The notes under the pieces are model-generated. The model saw only the letters and a list, made by a program, of their open reading frames with translations. It was not told the DNA's origin and ran no database searches. From Paraburkholderia sp. PREW-6R (GTDB lineage Bacteria; Pseudomonadota; Gammaproteobacteria; Burkholderiales; Burkholderiaceae), in NCBI RefSeq assembly GCF_039621805.1, contig NZ_CP155073.1, positions 248,001 through 312,000 of the forward strand: 64,000 bases of DNA, written 5' to 3'. This document shows, one piece after another, positions 47,339-56,600 of this stretch (positions are counted from its first letter, which is position 1; each line of letters starts with the position of its first letter). A program made the translations under genes and the position numbers.

Positions 47339-47983
47339 ATGAACATACACACAAAAAAATATCTGATCGACGGCCCGGTCGGCAAGATCGAGGTCGCGCT
47401 GGATCTGCCCGACGAGATGCGCGAGAACGGCGTCGCCCCGCGTGGTATCGCGCTGGTTGCGCATCCGCATCCGCTCTTTGGCGGCACGATGGACAACAAG
47501 GTTGCGCAGACGCTCGCGCGCACGCTCGTCCAGTTGAACTACGTGACGTATCGCGCGAATTTTCGGGGTGTCGGCGAAACGCAAGGTGAACACGACGCGG
47601 GCGTCGGCGAGCGCGACGATCTGCGCGCCGTACTGGATCACATGCGCGCTCAAGCCGGGCAGGCCGACTTGCCGCTCGTGCTCGCGGGTTTTTCGTTCGG
47701 CACCTTCGTGCTCTCACACGTTGCGCAGAAGCTGCGCGACGAAGGCGAGGCGATCGAGCGGATGGTATTCGTCGGTACGGCGGCAAGCCGCTGGGAAGTC
47801 GCGCCGGTTCCCGAAAACACGCTCGTGATCCACGGCGAAACCGACGACACGGTTCCCATTCAATCCGTGTACGACTGGGCGCGGCCGCAGGAGTTGCCGG
47901 TCGTCGTGATTCCAGGGGCAGAGCACTTCCTGCACCGCAAGCTGCATATCCTCAAGCGGATCATCGTGGACGCCTGGCGGTGA
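47339..47983 (+). CDS. alpha/beta hydrolase
   Basis: A 214-residue small alpha/beta hydrolase (BAAT/dienelactone-like, COG2945 type). ALVAHPHPLFGGTMDNKVAQTLAR near residue 40 and the strand NFRGVGETQGEHDAGVGERDDL are characteristic. The nucleophile elbow is AGFSFGTFVLSH, an acidic residue lies in IHGETDDTVP and the catalytic His in PGAEHFLHRKL. Cytoplasmic; substrate unknown. Nine bases after the ferredoxin gene and without a strong Shine-Dalgarno, so coupled translation is likely. Confidence 0.9.
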   Translation: MNIHTKKYLIDGPVGKIEVALDLPDEMRENGVAPRGIALVAHPHPLFGGTMDNKVAQTLARTLVQLNYVTYRANFRGVGETQGEHDAGVGERDDLRAVLDHMRAQAGQADLPLVLAGFSFGTFVLSHVAQKLRDEGEAIERMVFVGTAASRWEVAPVPENTLVIHGETDDTVPIQSVYDWARPQELPVVVIPGAEHFLHRKLHILKRIIVDAWR

Positions 47984-48074
47984 ACGACCGCCTCCGCGTA
48001 TTTTGCGGGGTACAGGTACGCGCAAACGTTAACTAATCGCTGCGCGCCGTGCAAAGTTGCCTGGTTAGCACGCG

Positions 48075-48080
48075 TATAAT
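48075..48080 (+). promoter_or_regulatory. probable -10 of the dacC promoter
   Basis: A perfect TATAAT with CGCG before it. The -35 is weak (AAAGTT at 16 bases). It would give dacC a leader of about 215 bases, which includes a GCGC-T6-GGGCGC stretch just after the start site. Confidence 0.4.
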
Positions 48081-48302
48081 GAGCGCTCTTTTTTGGGCGC
48101 AGCACCGCCCGTCCGGCAGTTCGCGCGCCGCGTATCGTCATGTGCGCGCAGCGGTGCCGGAGTCAGCGCGTGCTGCGCGAACCGACCGCGTGGCCGGAAG
48201 TCCAACGGGCGCCGCGCCGTTTTTACGGCCCGATGCTCGCCGACCGGCTCTTCCAACTCTGCGCACTGCGCGCGATGTTTCTATCTGCACGAAATCGACC
48301 CT

Positions 48303-49532
48303 ATGCGTTTCTCCACCTCCGGCCGCACGTCATTCCCTTCCTTTGCATCCTTCGCTCCTGTTTCCATTAGCCGTGCCGTCACGCTCGGCGTCGTGCTGCC
48401 CGCCACGCTCGTGGCGAGCACCGCGTTCGCGCAGGTGCCGCCGCCCGCAGTGAATGCACGCTCGTGGGTGCTCGTCGACGCCACCAGCAATCAGGTGCTT
48501 GCATCGGGCAATGCCGACGAGCGCGTGGAACCGGCGTCGCTCACGAAGCTGATGACCGCGTACCTCGTCTTCGAAGCACTGCAGACGAAGAAGATCACGA
48601 TGGAACAGACCGTGATGCCGAGCGAAGCGGTGCGTCGCGTGCGCACGGACGAGTCGCGCATGTTCATCGAGGCGAACAAGCCGGTGACCGTGCACGATCT
48701 GGTGTACGGCATGATCGTGCAGTCGGGCAACGACGCGGCGATCGCGCTGGCGGAACTGGTCGGCGGCAGCGAGTCGCAGTTCGTCAACATGATGAACAAG
48801 GAAGCGCAGCGTCTCGGCATGACCCACACGCATTTCGCCGATGTGAACGGCATGCCCGACCCGCAGCACTACACCACGGCGGGCGATCTCGCGGTGCTGT
48901 CGGCGCGTCTGATCCGTGACTTCCCCGACTACTACAACATCTTCTCGGTGAAGGAATTCACGTACAACAAGATCAAGCAGCCGAACCGCAACCGTCTGCT
49001 GTGGATCGACCCGACGGTGGACGGCCTGAAAACCGGCCATACGCAAGCTGCCGGTTACTGCCTGATCGCGAGCGCGAAGCGTCCGCTGCCGGGCTCGAAC
49101 GACGCGTCGCGCCGTCTCGTCTCGGTCATGATGGGCGAGACCAAGGAACACGACCGTGTGCAGGACAGCCTGAAAATGCTCAACTACGGCTACACCGCGT
49201 ACGACACGGTGCGTCTGTACAAGGCGAATCAGGTGGTGGGCACGCCGCGCGTGTACAAAGGCTCGCAGGACACCGTGCAGATTGGCGTGAAGAGCGATCA
49301 GTACATCACCGTGCCAAAGGGCATGGGTGACAAGGTGAAGCCGCAGATCGAACAGATCGATCCGCTGATCGCGCCGATCGCGAACGGTCAGCAGGTCGGC
49401 ACAGCCAAACTCGTGGCGGACGGCAAGGTGCTCGCGCAGTTCCCGATCGTGGCGTTGCAGGCGGTGCCGCAAGCCGGCGTAGTAGGCCGCGTGTGGGATT
49501 CGCTGATGCTGATGTTCAACAAGAAGAAGTAA
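48303..49532 (+). CDS. dacC: D-alanyl-D-alanine carboxypeptidase (PBP5/6 type)
   Basis: A 409-residue serine peptidase trimming the terminal D-Ala of peptidoglycan. Signal peptide to about residue 43 (TLGVVLPATLVASTAFA-Q). Catalytic motifs: SLTK (Ser79 and Lys82), SGN at 141-143 in VQSGNDAAIAL, KTG at 243-245 in DGLKTGHTQAAGYCL. The C-terminal PBP5 domain and an amphipathic anchor helix (VWDSLMLMFNKKK) follow. The frame opens upstream, but ATG 48303 starts the signal peptide. The ybeD gene follows, as in E. coli dacA-ybeD. Confidence 0.96.
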   Translation: MRFSTSGRTSFPSFASFAPVSISRAVTLGVVLPATLVASTAFAQVPPPAVNARSWVLVDATSNQVLASGNADERVEPASLTKLMTAYLVFEALQTKKITMEQTVMPSEAVRRVRTDESRMFIEANKPVTVHDLVYGMIVQSGNDAAIALAELVGGSESQFVNMMNKEAQRLGMTHTHFADVNGMPDPQHYTTAGDLAVLSARLIRDFPDYYNIFSVKEFTYNKIKQPNRNRLLWIDPTVDGLKTGHTQAAGYCLIASAKRPLPGSNDASRRLVSVMMGETKEHDRVQDSLKMLNYGYTAYDTVRLYKANQVVGTPRVYKGSQDTVQIGVKSDQYITVPKGMGDKVKPQIEQIDPLIAPIANGQQVGTAKLVADGKVLAQFPIVALQAVPQAGVVGRVWDSLMLMFNKKK

Positions 49533-49637
49533 GCGGCTGACGTAACGAGCCTTAATCTGCCTCGGCCTGGCATGCAGCGGCGCGCATTTCGCGCCGCTCC
49601 TGGCCGGTTCCGTCGGCAGGGTAGCAAGGAGCGAAAA

Positions 49638-49907
49638 GTGAATCCCGAGAAAACGTCATTGCTTGAGTTTCCGTGCGACTTTCCCATCAAGATCATGGGC
49701 AAGTCGGATCCGGAATTTGCCGACACGATTGTCGAAGTGGTGCGCCAGTTCGATGGTGCAGTCGATCCGGCCCGCGTCGAAACGAGGCCGTCAAGCGGCG
49801 GCAATTACACCGGCCTCACGGTCACCGTGCGCGCCACGAGTCAGGCGCAGCTGGACGATATTTACCGTGCGTTGACCGGGCATCCTATGGTCAAAGTGGT
49901 GCTGTAA
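49638..49907 (+). CDS. ybeD: YbeD/DUF493 family protein
   Basis: An 89-residue ferredoxin-like-fold protein of the YbeD family. LLEFPCDFPIKIMGKSDPEFADTIVEVVRQFDG, then SSGGNYTGLTVTVRATSQAQLDDIYRALTGHPMVKVVL. Function unproven; it accompanies dacA and lipB in many proteobacteria, suggesting a link to lipoate or envelope metabolism. I chose the GTG at 49638, which has AAGGAG seven bases upstream; the ATG-initiated frame at 49572 has an unlikely N-terminus. The LysR gene faces it 21 bases on. Confidence 0.93.
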   Translation: MNPEKTSLLEFPCDFPIKIMGKSDPEFADTIVEVVRQFDGAVDPARVETRPSSGGNYTGLTVTVRATSQAQLDDIYRALTGHPMVKVVL

Positions 49908-49928
49908 AGGCACCTGTTGGAGTTTGTT

Positions 49929-50897
49929 TTACGGCGCGGCGCGCAATGCGTCCGCTGCCAGATCGGCGCTTGCTGTTGGTCCTGTTTCGCAAGCCAGATC
50001 GAATAACTGCTTGAACCGTCCCACCTCTTCGAATACCCAATCCCGGAACGCTTTGACCCGCGCGGTTTCCAGCATCTGCGGCGGGCAGATGAAGTAGTAC
50101 TGCCACGGGCTCGGACCATCCACATCGAATAGCCGCACGAGACGGCCTGCCGCGACTTCATGCATGGCGAGCGAGCGGCGCGTGAGCGCGACGCCCTGCC
50201 CGTCGATCGCCGCCTGCAGCAGGTTCGACGAATCCTGGTACAGCACTCCGCGTTTGGGCTCCGGCCAGTCGGTAAGCCCGGCGGCGTCGAACCACGGACG
50301 CCAGAGCTCGTCGTCGGAACGTAGCAGCGGGACTTTAGCGAGGTCGGCGGGCGTTTGCGGCAGCTTGCCGCCGTTGAAATTCGGCGAGCAGGCCGGAAAG
50401 AAGATCTCCTCCAGCAGAAGCTCGGCGTGCAGCCCCGAGTATTTACCGAAGCCGAAGCGGATCGCGGCGTCCACGTCGTCGCGTGCAAAGTCGGTGAGCG
50501 CATTGGTGGACAGCAGCTCCAGGTCCCATTGCGGGTTCGCCTCGATAAAGCTGCCGATGCGCGGCGTCACCCAGCGCGCTGCAAACGACGACAGCATGGA
50601 CACTACGAGCCTCCGTTCGCGGTCGCCGGCGCGAATTTCGCGGGTCGCTTCGGCGAGCGACATCAGCGCGCTGCGCACTTGCGTGGCATAGCGGCGGCCG
50701 GCCTCGGTGAGCCGCACGCGCTTGCCGTCGCGGGCAAAAAGCGACGTACCCAGCTCGGCCTCCAGCGCGCGAATCTGATGGCTGACCGCGCCGTGCGTGA
50801 CGAACAATTCGTCCGCGGCGCGCGAGAAGCTTTCGTGGCGAGCAGCGGCCTCGAATGCCTTGATCGCGTTCAAAGGCGGCAGTTGACGAAGGTCCAT
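49929..50897 (-). CDS. LysR-family regulator (GcvA-like)
   Basis: A 322-residue LysR regulator of the GcvA type. The HTH is PPLNAIKAFEAAARHESFSRAADELFVTHGAVSHQIRALEAELGTSLFARDGKRVRLTEAG at residues 6-66. The effector domain has SMLSSFAARWVTPRIGSF and DAAIRFGFGKYSGLHAELL. ATG 50897 (MDLRQLPP) fits the family; 50912 is an alternative. It is divergent from a DUF2917 gene, which it may control, a pairing common in Burkholderia. The pair sits between ybeD and lipB; in E. coli a LysR gene lies between lipB and lipA instead. Confidence 0.92.
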   Translation of the reverse strand: MDLRQLPPLNAIKAFEAAARHESFSRAADELFVTHGAVSHQIRALEAELGTSLFARDGKRVRLTEAGRRYATQVRSALMSLAEATREIRAGDRERRLVVSMLSSFAARWVTPRIGSFIEANPQWDLELLSTNALTDFARDDVDAAIRFGFGKYSGLHAELLLEEIFFPACSPNFNGGKLPQTPADLAKVPLLRSDDELWRPWFDAAGLTDWPEPKRGVLYQDSSNLLQAAIDGQGVALTRRSLAMHEVAAGRLVRLFDVDGPSPWQYYFICPPQMLETARVKAFRDWVFEEVGRFKQLFDLACETGPTASADLAADALRAAP

Positions 50898-50904
50898 CGC
50901 AAAA

Positions 50905-50926
50905 TTTCTCACATAGCAGTGAAAAT
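50905..50926. promoter_or_regulatory. possible LysR-type operator
   Basis: TTTCTCAC-ATAGCA-GTGAAAAT: 6 of 8 positions pair across a 6-base gap. It covers the region just before the LysR start, consistent with autorepression. Its A/T content is high for the surroundings. Confidence 0.35.
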
Positions 50927-50995
50927 AGATCGTTTGGTATCAGCCCTTGCTACGCCTAGGATTGTAGTCACGAAACGACTTTTGGCGAGGGCATT

Positions 50996-51322
50996 ATGCG
51001 AGAAATTTCCTCTAGCATTGGCTTTGAATTGCGCAGCGGCGAGACCATTCCGCTGAAGGTGGCGCGCAGCACCCGGCTCGTCGTACGCGGCGGCGCAGTG
51101 TGGGTCACGCGCAGCGACGACACCGAGGACTACTGGCTCCAACCGGGCCACACGTTGCGCCTGCGTTGCGGCGAGCGGCTTTGGCTCAGCGCCGAGGGCG
51201 ACACATTGGCGAAAGTGTCGTTTTCCGTGCCCACGCGTTGCGACGAGCGCGCGCTGAACTGGTTTGCGCGGATCGGCGAACGGCTGGCGGCGCGTTTGCG
51301 CGGCGGATGGCGGACGGTTTGA
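50996..51322 (+). CDS. DUF2917 family protein
   Basis: A 108-residue protein of the DUF2917 family (beta-rich, function unknown). It starts MREISSSIGFELRSGETIPLKVARSTRLVVRGGAVWVTRSDDTEDYWLQPGHTLRLRCGERLWLSAEGD and then a basic tail RIGERLAARLRGGWRTV. The core suggests a cupin-like or SH3-like barrel. It is divergent from the LysR gene across about 100 bases, with no other partner. A role as the regulator's target is inferred. Confidence 0.88.
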   Translation: MREISSSIGFELRSGETIPLKVARSTRLVVRGGAVWVTRSDDTEDYWLQPGHTLRLRCGERLWLSAEGDTLAKVSFSVPTRCDERALNWFARIGERLAARLRGGWRTV

Positions 51323-51550
51323 AGTCTGGCGGCGGCGCGTCCGTGCGGAAACGGCGTGCAAGCGCATGTCCCGAAGCATTGACTCGATTGCGGGCCGCGG
51401 TTTCTAGCGATGGTGGCCGTTGTCGACTCAGCTAACGGCCGGCGCGCAAGCGAACTTGTCACGGCGCGCCGGGTCTGCCCTTCCACGCGGTCATGCGCGA
51501 TTGGCCGCACGTCGGCGCGGTTTCCCAGATTTCGGTAAACTGTGGTGATC

Positions 51551-52276
51551 ATGTCGTCCACTCCGGTTCCACCGTCCTCCCCGCCTGATGCAGCGCCCGT
51601 CACATTGCGCTGGCTTGTCAACGAACCCTATCAATCGAGCTTCGACGCGATGCGCGCGTTCACGGACGAACGCACCGCCGACACCCCGGATGAGATCTGG
51701 CTGGTCGAGCATCCTCCGGTTTTCACGCTTGGCCAGGCCGGCGACCCGGCGCACCTGCTGGCGGCCGACAGCGGCATTCCTCTGGTCAAAGTCGATCGTG
51801 GCGGACAAATCACCTATCACGGGCCGGGGCAGGTGGTGGCTTACCTGTTGATCGACTTGCGGCGCCGCAAGCTGATGGTCCGCGAGATGGTCACGCGCAT
51901 CGAGCAGGCGGTGATCGACACCCTCGCAGCGTATAATCTCGCCGGAGAACGCAAGGCGGGCGCGCCGGGCATTTATGTCGCGCCGGGTCCACGGGCCGGG
52001 CAGCATGCCGGCGCCAAGATCGCCGCGCTGGGTCTGAAAATCCGCAACGGCTGCAGCTATCACGGTGTGAGCCTGAACGTGAACATGGATTTGAAGCCGT
52101 TCCTCGCGATCAATCCATGCGGCTACGCGGGGCTCGAAACTGTCGATATGGCAACGCTTGGCGTGACCGCCGACTGGGACGACGTGGCCCGTACCTTTGC
52201 AGCCCGTCTCACCGCAAACCTCGACGGCAGTGCCGCGGCCGTCGCCCAACCACAGGCTGGTGCGCTCACCGCCTGA
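51551..52276 (+). CDS. lipB: octanoyl-[acyl-carrier-protein]-protein octanoyltransferase
   Basis: A 241-residue LipB, which moves octanoyl groups from ACP to lipoyl domains. Signatures: [23 protein letters not shown] near residues 81-103, catalytic Lys156 in [22 protein letters not shown], and catalytic Cys190 in [13 protein letters not shown]. The N-terminal 18 residues are Pro/Ala-rich. ATG 51551 gives [11 protein letters not shown] 51542 is possible. The C-terminus has an extra tail of about 20 residues. lipA follows 13 bases later. Confidence 0.96.
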   Translation: MSSTPVPPSSPPDAAPVTLRWLVNEPYQSSFDAMRAFTDERTADTPDEIWLVEHPPVFTLGQAGDPAHLLAADSGIPLVKVDRGGQITYHGPGQVVAYLLIDLRRRKLMVREMVTRIEQAVIDTLAAYNLAGERKAGAPGIYVAPGPRAGQHAGAKIAALGLKIRNGCSYHGVSLNVNMDLKPFLAINPCGYAGLETVDMATLGVTADWDDVARTFAARLTANLDGSAAAVAQPQAGALTA

Positions 52277-52289
52277 ATGGATCGAACGA

Positions 52290-53294
52290 ATGACTGACGT
52301 TACCGCGAACCTCGCAGCTGTTCCTGCTCCCGACGCCATGCCGGCGCCCGCCGCCTACGACGCCACCGCGAAGCAGAAGGCACAAGCCAAAACCGCTCGT
52401 ATTCCAATCAAGATCGTTCCGATCGAAAAGCTGAAAAAGCCGGACTGGATCCGCGTCAAGGCGGCGACCGGCAATTCGCGCTTCTACGAAATCAAGCAGA
52501 TCCTGCGTGAGCACAATCTGCATACGGTGTGCGAAGAGGCGAGCTGCCCGAACATTGGCGAATGCTTCGGCAAGGGCACCGCCACGTTCATGATCATGGG
52601 CGACAAGTGCACGCGCCGCTGCCCGTTCTGCGACGTAGGCCATGGCCGGCCCGATCCGCTGGATCCGGAAGAGCCCGGCAATCTCGCGCGCACCATCGCC
52701 GCGCTCAAGCTGAAGTATGTCGTGATCACGAGCGTCGACCGTGACGATCTGCGCGACGGCGGCGCGGCTCACTTCGTTGAATGTATTCGCCAGACGCGCG
52801 AGCTGTCGCCGGAAACGCGCATCGAGATTCTGACGCCGGATTTCCGCGGGCGTCTGGATCGCGCCATCGGCATCCTGAACGCCGCGCCGCCCGACGTGAT
52901 GAACCACAATCTCGAAACGGTGCCGCGTTTGTACAAGGAAGCGCGTCCGGGTTCCGACTACGCTCATTCGCTGAAGCTGCTGAAAGACTTCAAGGCGCTG
53001 CATCCCGACGTCGCGACGAAGTCCGGTTTGATGGTCGGCCTCGGCGAGACCGAAGAAGAAATTCTGCAGGTGATGCGCGATCTGCGCGAGCACGACGTGG
53101 ACATGCTCACGATCGGCCAGTATCTGCAGCCTTCGGAGCACCACCTGCCGGTGCGCGCCTATGTGCATCCGGATACGTTCAGGATGTACGAGGAAGAAGC
53201 GTACAAGATGGGCTTTACGCATGCCGCAGTGGGCGCGATGGTTCGTTCGAGCTATCACGCTGATTTGCAGGCTCACGGCGCCGGCGTAGTTTAA
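52290..53294 (+). CDS. lipA: lipoyl synthase
   Basis: A 334-residue radical-SAM enzyme that inserts two sulfurs into the octanoyl chain. The auxiliary cluster ligands are Cys81, Cys86 and Cys92 ([15 protein letters not shown]), and the radical-SAM cluster Cys107, Cys111 and Cys114 ([16 protein letters not shown]). The serine ligand of the auxiliary cluster lies in [10 protein letters not shown] near the C-terminus. The first 35 residues are Ala/Pro-rich. ATG 52290 is right for the family although the frame opens at 52197. It ends the lipB-lipA operon with a strong terminator. Confidence 0.97.
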   Translation: MTDVTANLAAVPAPDAMPAPAAYDATAKQKAQAKTARIPIKIVPIEKLKKPDWIRVKAATGNSRFYEIKQILREHNLHTVCEEASCPNIGECFGKGTATFMIMGDKCTRRCPFCDVGHGRPDPLDPEEPGNLARTIAALKLKYVVITSVDRDDLRDGGAAHFVECIRQTRELSPETRIEILTPDFRGRLDRAIGILNAAPPDVMNHNLETVPRLYKEARPGSDYAHSLKLLKDFKALHPDVATKSGLMVGLGETEEEILQVMRDLREHDVDMLTIGQYLQPSEHHLPVRAYVHPDTFRMYEEEAYKMGFTHAAVGAMVRSSYHADLQAHGAGVV

Positions 53295-53321
53295 CGGCCG
53301 AAGCTTTTAATGGTGGTTCGA

Positions 53322-53358
53322 GAAAGGAAGCCCGCAATTGCGGGCTTCCTTTCATTTC
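53322..53358 (+). terminator. terminator of lipBA
   Basis: A perfect 32-base palindrome, 16-bp arms GAAAGGAAGCCCGCAA / TTGCGGGCTTCCTTTC, then ATTTC. The arms also begin GAAAGG and end CTTTC, so it may work from both sides. Confidence 0.85.
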
Positions 53359-53442
53359 GGAGTCCGACAGCGGCGCAAGCGCGACCGGTGTCGCCGATTG
53401 ACCGGTGACACGCTCGTAGAAACCGGACGATCGCGTGAACCG

Positions 53443-54213
53443 CTAGGCGAGCACGATCTCGTCGAGCTTCTTCTTCAATGGTGAAAAGTCAGCAGCTTCG
53501 GCCGCTTTCCTGTTCGTGACCAGCACGTCGATCCGCTCGACCGGACAGTACGAGATGCGGCTACGCTGGCCGATCTTGCTGAAGTCGGCGAGGATCACCA
53601 CCCGGTCCGCATTCGCGACCATCGCGCGCGCCACCTCCGTCTCCGCGTGATCGTAGCTGGTCGCGCCGTGCCGGTGATCGACGCCCACGGGCGAGAGCAG
53701 CGCCATGTCCGCCCGATACCGTTGAATGTCGAGCACGGTGGTCGCGCCGGTCGTCGCCATCACGCGATCGCTGATGGAGCCGCCGAGCAGAATGACTTCG
53801 TTTGCACTGTCAGCCTGGTCGCCCGCGCCACGCATTTTCAGCGCGACGTCGATCGAGTTGGTGACGATCGTCAGGTTCGCCAGTTTCGCCAGTTCTTCGG
53901 CGAGCGCCGTGGTCGTGGTCCCGGCGTCGATGAAAAGCGTCTGGCCGCTCGCGACCAGACCGGTTGCCGCTTTGGCGATGGCCGTCTTGAACTTGACGCG
54001 CATATGGGCGCGCTCGGCGATCGGTGCCTCGTCGGCCGGCCTGATGGCGCCGCCATGCACACGCCGCAGTTCGCCGAGCGCTTCGAGGTCGAGCAGATCG
54101 CGCCGCACGGTTTCGCGCGACACGCCGAGATCCGCCATGATCCGTTCAGTGGATACCCGCTGCAACGTGGAAAGCAACGCGCGAATTCTCTGATGACGAT
54201 CCTCCTGCCACAT
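53443..54213 (-). CDS. DeoR/GlpR-family transcriptional regulator
   Basis: A 256-residue DeoR-type repressor. The HTH at residues 5-57 is RHQRIRALLSTLQRVSTERIMADLGVSRETVRRDLLDLEALGELRRVHGGA, the canonical DeoR N-terminus. The sugar-phosphate sensor domain follows with FIDAGTTTTALAEEL, LTIVTNSIDVAL and VILLGGSISDRV. It is divergent from the glycerophosphodiesterase-ABC operon, so the effector may be glycerol 3-phosphate or a related phosphate (inference). An 8-base-arm dyad lies between the two start codons. Length is normal. Confidence 0.93.
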   Translation of the reverse strand: MWQEDRHQRIRALLSTLQRVSTERIMADLGVSRETVRRDLLDLEALGELRRVHGGAIRPADEAPIAERAHMRVKFKTAIAKAATGLVASGQTLFIDAGTTTTALAEELAKLANLTIVTNSIDVALKMRGAGDQADSANEVILLGGSISDRVMATTGATTVLDIQRYRADMALLSPVGVDHRHGATSYDHAETEVARAMVANADRVVILADFSKIGQRSRISYCPVERIDVLVTNRKAAEAADFSPLKKKLDEIVLA

Positions 54214-54353
54214 ACCTGTTTTCCTGGTGACGAGCGCGCGTCCGACCGACTGGACGCGACCTGTTTCGAATCCAACATCGTTGGCACGGATGTGTGTCCC
54301 GACGATGTCAAGCGTACTACCAGGACCCGATTGTGTTGTATTTTTTTGGCAGC

Positions 54354-54394
54354 TTGCAAGTTTGTGTATTTGAACTTAGCCTTCGCAGTTCAAA
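54354..54394 (+). promoter_or_regulatory. promoter and DeoR-type dyad before the GDPD operon
   Basis: TTGCAA (54354-54359) and TAGCCT (54377-54382) are 17 bases apart. Across the -10 lies TTTGAACT-TAGCCTTCGC-AGTTCAAA (54369-54394), 8-base perfect arms around 10 bases, well placed to block the plus-strand start site. The region is distinctly A/T-rich. Confidence 0.5.
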
Positions 54395-54473
54395 AGCGCG
54401 GTGCCTGTTCTGGACGGCGACCGGGCGCGTGTCGAGAGCATAATCATTCGCTCTATCTGAAAGGTAACGAGAC

Positions 54474-55259
54474 GTGGGAAACGGGACTGATCGCGCTTTA
54501 TCCGCACACTGGCCGTATCCGCCACTCGTCGCGCATCGCTGCGGCGGCACGCTGGCACCCGAGAACACCCTGGCCGGCTTCGACGCCTGCGTCCGTCATG
54601 GCTATCGCATGGTCGAATTCGACGCCAAGCTTTCCGCCGACAATCAGCTCTTCCTGCTCCACGACGACACACTCGAGCGAACCACCAACGGCCACGGTGC
54701 CGCCGCCGACCACACGTGGGCGCAACTCGCGCCGCTCGACGCCGGCGTGTGGTTCGGCCCGCAGTTCGCGGGCACACGGTTGCCGACGCTCGCCGACGCG
54801 GCCGGGCGCTGCGCCCGTGACGGCATTGCGGCGAACATCGAAATCAAGCCCTGTCCCGGTCGCGACGAGATCACCGGCCGTCTGGTCGCGCGCGGCGCGC
54901 TGACCTTGTGGGAAGGACTCACGCCGCCGCTGCTGTCGTCATTTTCATTCGACGCGCTCGCCGCCGCGCGCGAGGCCGCGCCGTCGCTCGAACGCGGCAT
55001 GCTGTTCGAAGAAGTGCCCGCGGACTGGCTGCGCATCGTGCGCGAACTGGAGTGCGTGTCGCTGCATGCGAGCCACCGCCACCTGAGCGAAGCGCTCGTC
55101 GCCGGGATACACGCAGCCGGTTTGCGCGTGCTGGCCTATACGGTGAACGACCCGGAGCGCGCGCGCCTGCTCGCCCAATGGGGCGTCGACATGATTTGTA
55201 CAGATCGGATCGATACACTGCATCCCGACATGCTGTCTGCGCCGCCGAACCCCGCTTGA
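54474..55259 (+). CDS. ugpQ: glycerophosphodiester phosphodiesterase
   Basis: A 261-residue GDPD that hydrolyses glycerophosphodiesters to glycerol 3-phosphate and an alcohol. The TIM-barrel catalytic motif is VAHRCGGTLAPENTLAGF at residues 19-36, followed by VEFDAKLSADNQLFLLHDDTLERTTNG and AANIEIKPCPGR. The GTG at 54474 has AAGG upstream and is the only start near the motif. No signal peptide, so the enzyme works in the cytoplasm as UgpQ does. It heads an operon with a complete ABC importer. Confidence 0.93.
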   Translation: MGNGTDRALSAHWPYPPLVAHRCGGTLAPENTLAGFDACVRHGYRMVEFDAKLSADNQLFLLHDDTLERTTNGHGAAADHTWAQLAPLDAGVWFGPQFAGTRLPTLADAAGRCARDGIAANIEIKPCPGRDEITGRLVARGALTLWEGLTPPLLSSFSFDALAAAREAAPSLERGMLFEEVPADWLRIVRELECVSLHASHRHLSEALVAGIHAAGLRVLAYTVNDPERARLLAQWGVDMICTDRIDTLHPDMLSAPPNPA

Positions 55260-55361
55260 AACGGCACCGCGGCGCAGATCGCGAAGTACGTCACCGTGTG
55301 TCCTGAGGCTCGAACCAGAAATTTTCCAAACGTAGCAACTTAGGCAGAGGATGGGAACACC

Positions 55362-56486
55362 ATGAACCGCACTGCGTTAGCTCGTGCAGTAACCCGCGTA
55401 CTTTCGATGTCGGCGGTGGCGGGCGTTGCCTCAGCCGTCGCAAGCAGCGCGTCGGCCGCGTCGCTCGACGCACTGGTGGCCGCCGCGAAGCAGGAAGGCC
55501 AGCTTACCGTGATCGCGCTGCCGCACGACTGGTGCAACTACGGCGAACTGGTCGCCGGGTTCGGGAAGAAGTACGGCATCAAGATCAACGAGTTGAATCC
55601 GGATGCGGGGTCGGGCGACGAGGTCGAGGCCATCAAGGCGAACAAGGGCAACAAAGGCCCGCAGGCGCCCGACGTGATCGACGTGGGCTTGTCCTTCGGC
55701 CCCTCCGCGAAGGCCGAAGGCCTGCTGCAGCCGTACAAGGTAGCGTCGTGGAACTCGATCCCCAAGGAGAACAAGGACGCCGACGGCTATTGGTATGGCG
55801 ACTATTACGGCGTGCTGTCGTTCGAAGTCAACAGCGACATGATCGACAAGGCGCCGTCCGACTGGAGCGATCTGCTCAAGCCCGACTACAAGAACGCGGT
55901 GTCGCTCGCCGGCGATCCGCGCTCGGCAAACCAGGCGATTCAGGGCATCTACGCGGCCGGGCTGTCGCAGAGCAAAGGCGACGCGAGCAAGGCCGACCAG
56001 GCCGGTCTGAAGTTCTTCGCCGACCTGAACAGGAACGGCAACTTCGTGCCGGTGATCGGCAAGGCGGCGTCGCTCGCGCAAGGCACTACGCCGATCATCG
56101 TTCGCTGGGACTACAACGCGCTGGCCGACCGCGACACGCTGAAGGGCAATCCGAAGGTTCAGGTCGTGATTCCGAAGACAGGGGTCGTGGCCGGGGTATA
56201 TGTGCAGGCGATCAGCGCCTATGCGCCGCATCCGAACGCGGCCAAGCTGTGGATGGAGTACCTGTATTCCGACGAAGGGCAGATTGGCTGGTTGAAGGGC
56301 TACTGTCATCCGATGCGCTATAACGAACTGGTGACGGGCAAGAAGGTGCCGCAAGCGCTGCTCGACAAGCTGCCGCCGCCGTCGGCCTATAAGAGCGTGG
56401 TATTCCCGACGCTGTCCCAGCAGGACGCCACCAAGGAAGCGGTGACGAAGCAGTGGGACTCGGTGGTCGGCGCGAACGTCAAGTAA
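55362..56486 (+). CDS. ABC importer periplasmic binding protein
   Basis: A 374-residue binding protein of the iron(III)/polyamine/phosphonate-like class (SBP family 1, AfuA/PotD type). Signal peptide to about residue 33 (SSASA-ASLDALVAAAKQEG). Then LTVIALPHDWCNYGELVAGFGKKYGIKINELNPDAGSGDEVEAI, DVGLSFGPSAKAEG, YYGVLSFEVNSDMI and GVYVQAISAYAPHPNAAKLWMEYLYSDEGQIGWLKGYCHPMRY. It is unlike UgpB, the usual glycerophosphodiester receptor. It follows the GDPD gene by 102 bases. Ligand unknown; a glycerophosphodiester or phosphonate is suggested by context. Confidence 0.9.
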   Translation: MNRTALARAVTRVLSMSAVAGVASAVASSASAASLDALVAAAKQEGQLTVIALPHDWCNYGELVAGFGKKYGIKINELNPDAGSGDEVEAIKANKGNKGPQAPDVIDVGLSFGPSAKAEGLLQPYKVASWNSIPKENKDADGYWYGDYYGVLSFEVNSDMIDKAPSDWSDLLKPDYKNAVSLAGDPRSANQAIQGIYAAGLSQSKGDASKADQAGLKFFADLNRNGNFVPVIGKAASLAQGTTPIIVRWDYNALADRDTLKGNPKVQVVIPKTGVVAGVYVQAISAYAPHPNAAKLWMEYLYSDEGQIGWLKGYCHPMRYNELVTGKKVPQALLDKLPPPSAYKSVVFPTLSQQDATKEAVTKQWDSVVGANVK

Positions 56487-56600
56487 GCGGCGGGCGTGCG
56501 CAAACAGGTGCGTGCGTTGAGCCGCATTCAGTGCACACGCCGCGGCCGTCGAACAACGTGACGTGAAGTCATGCAGGTCATCGAGCTTCGAGGATGAGCT

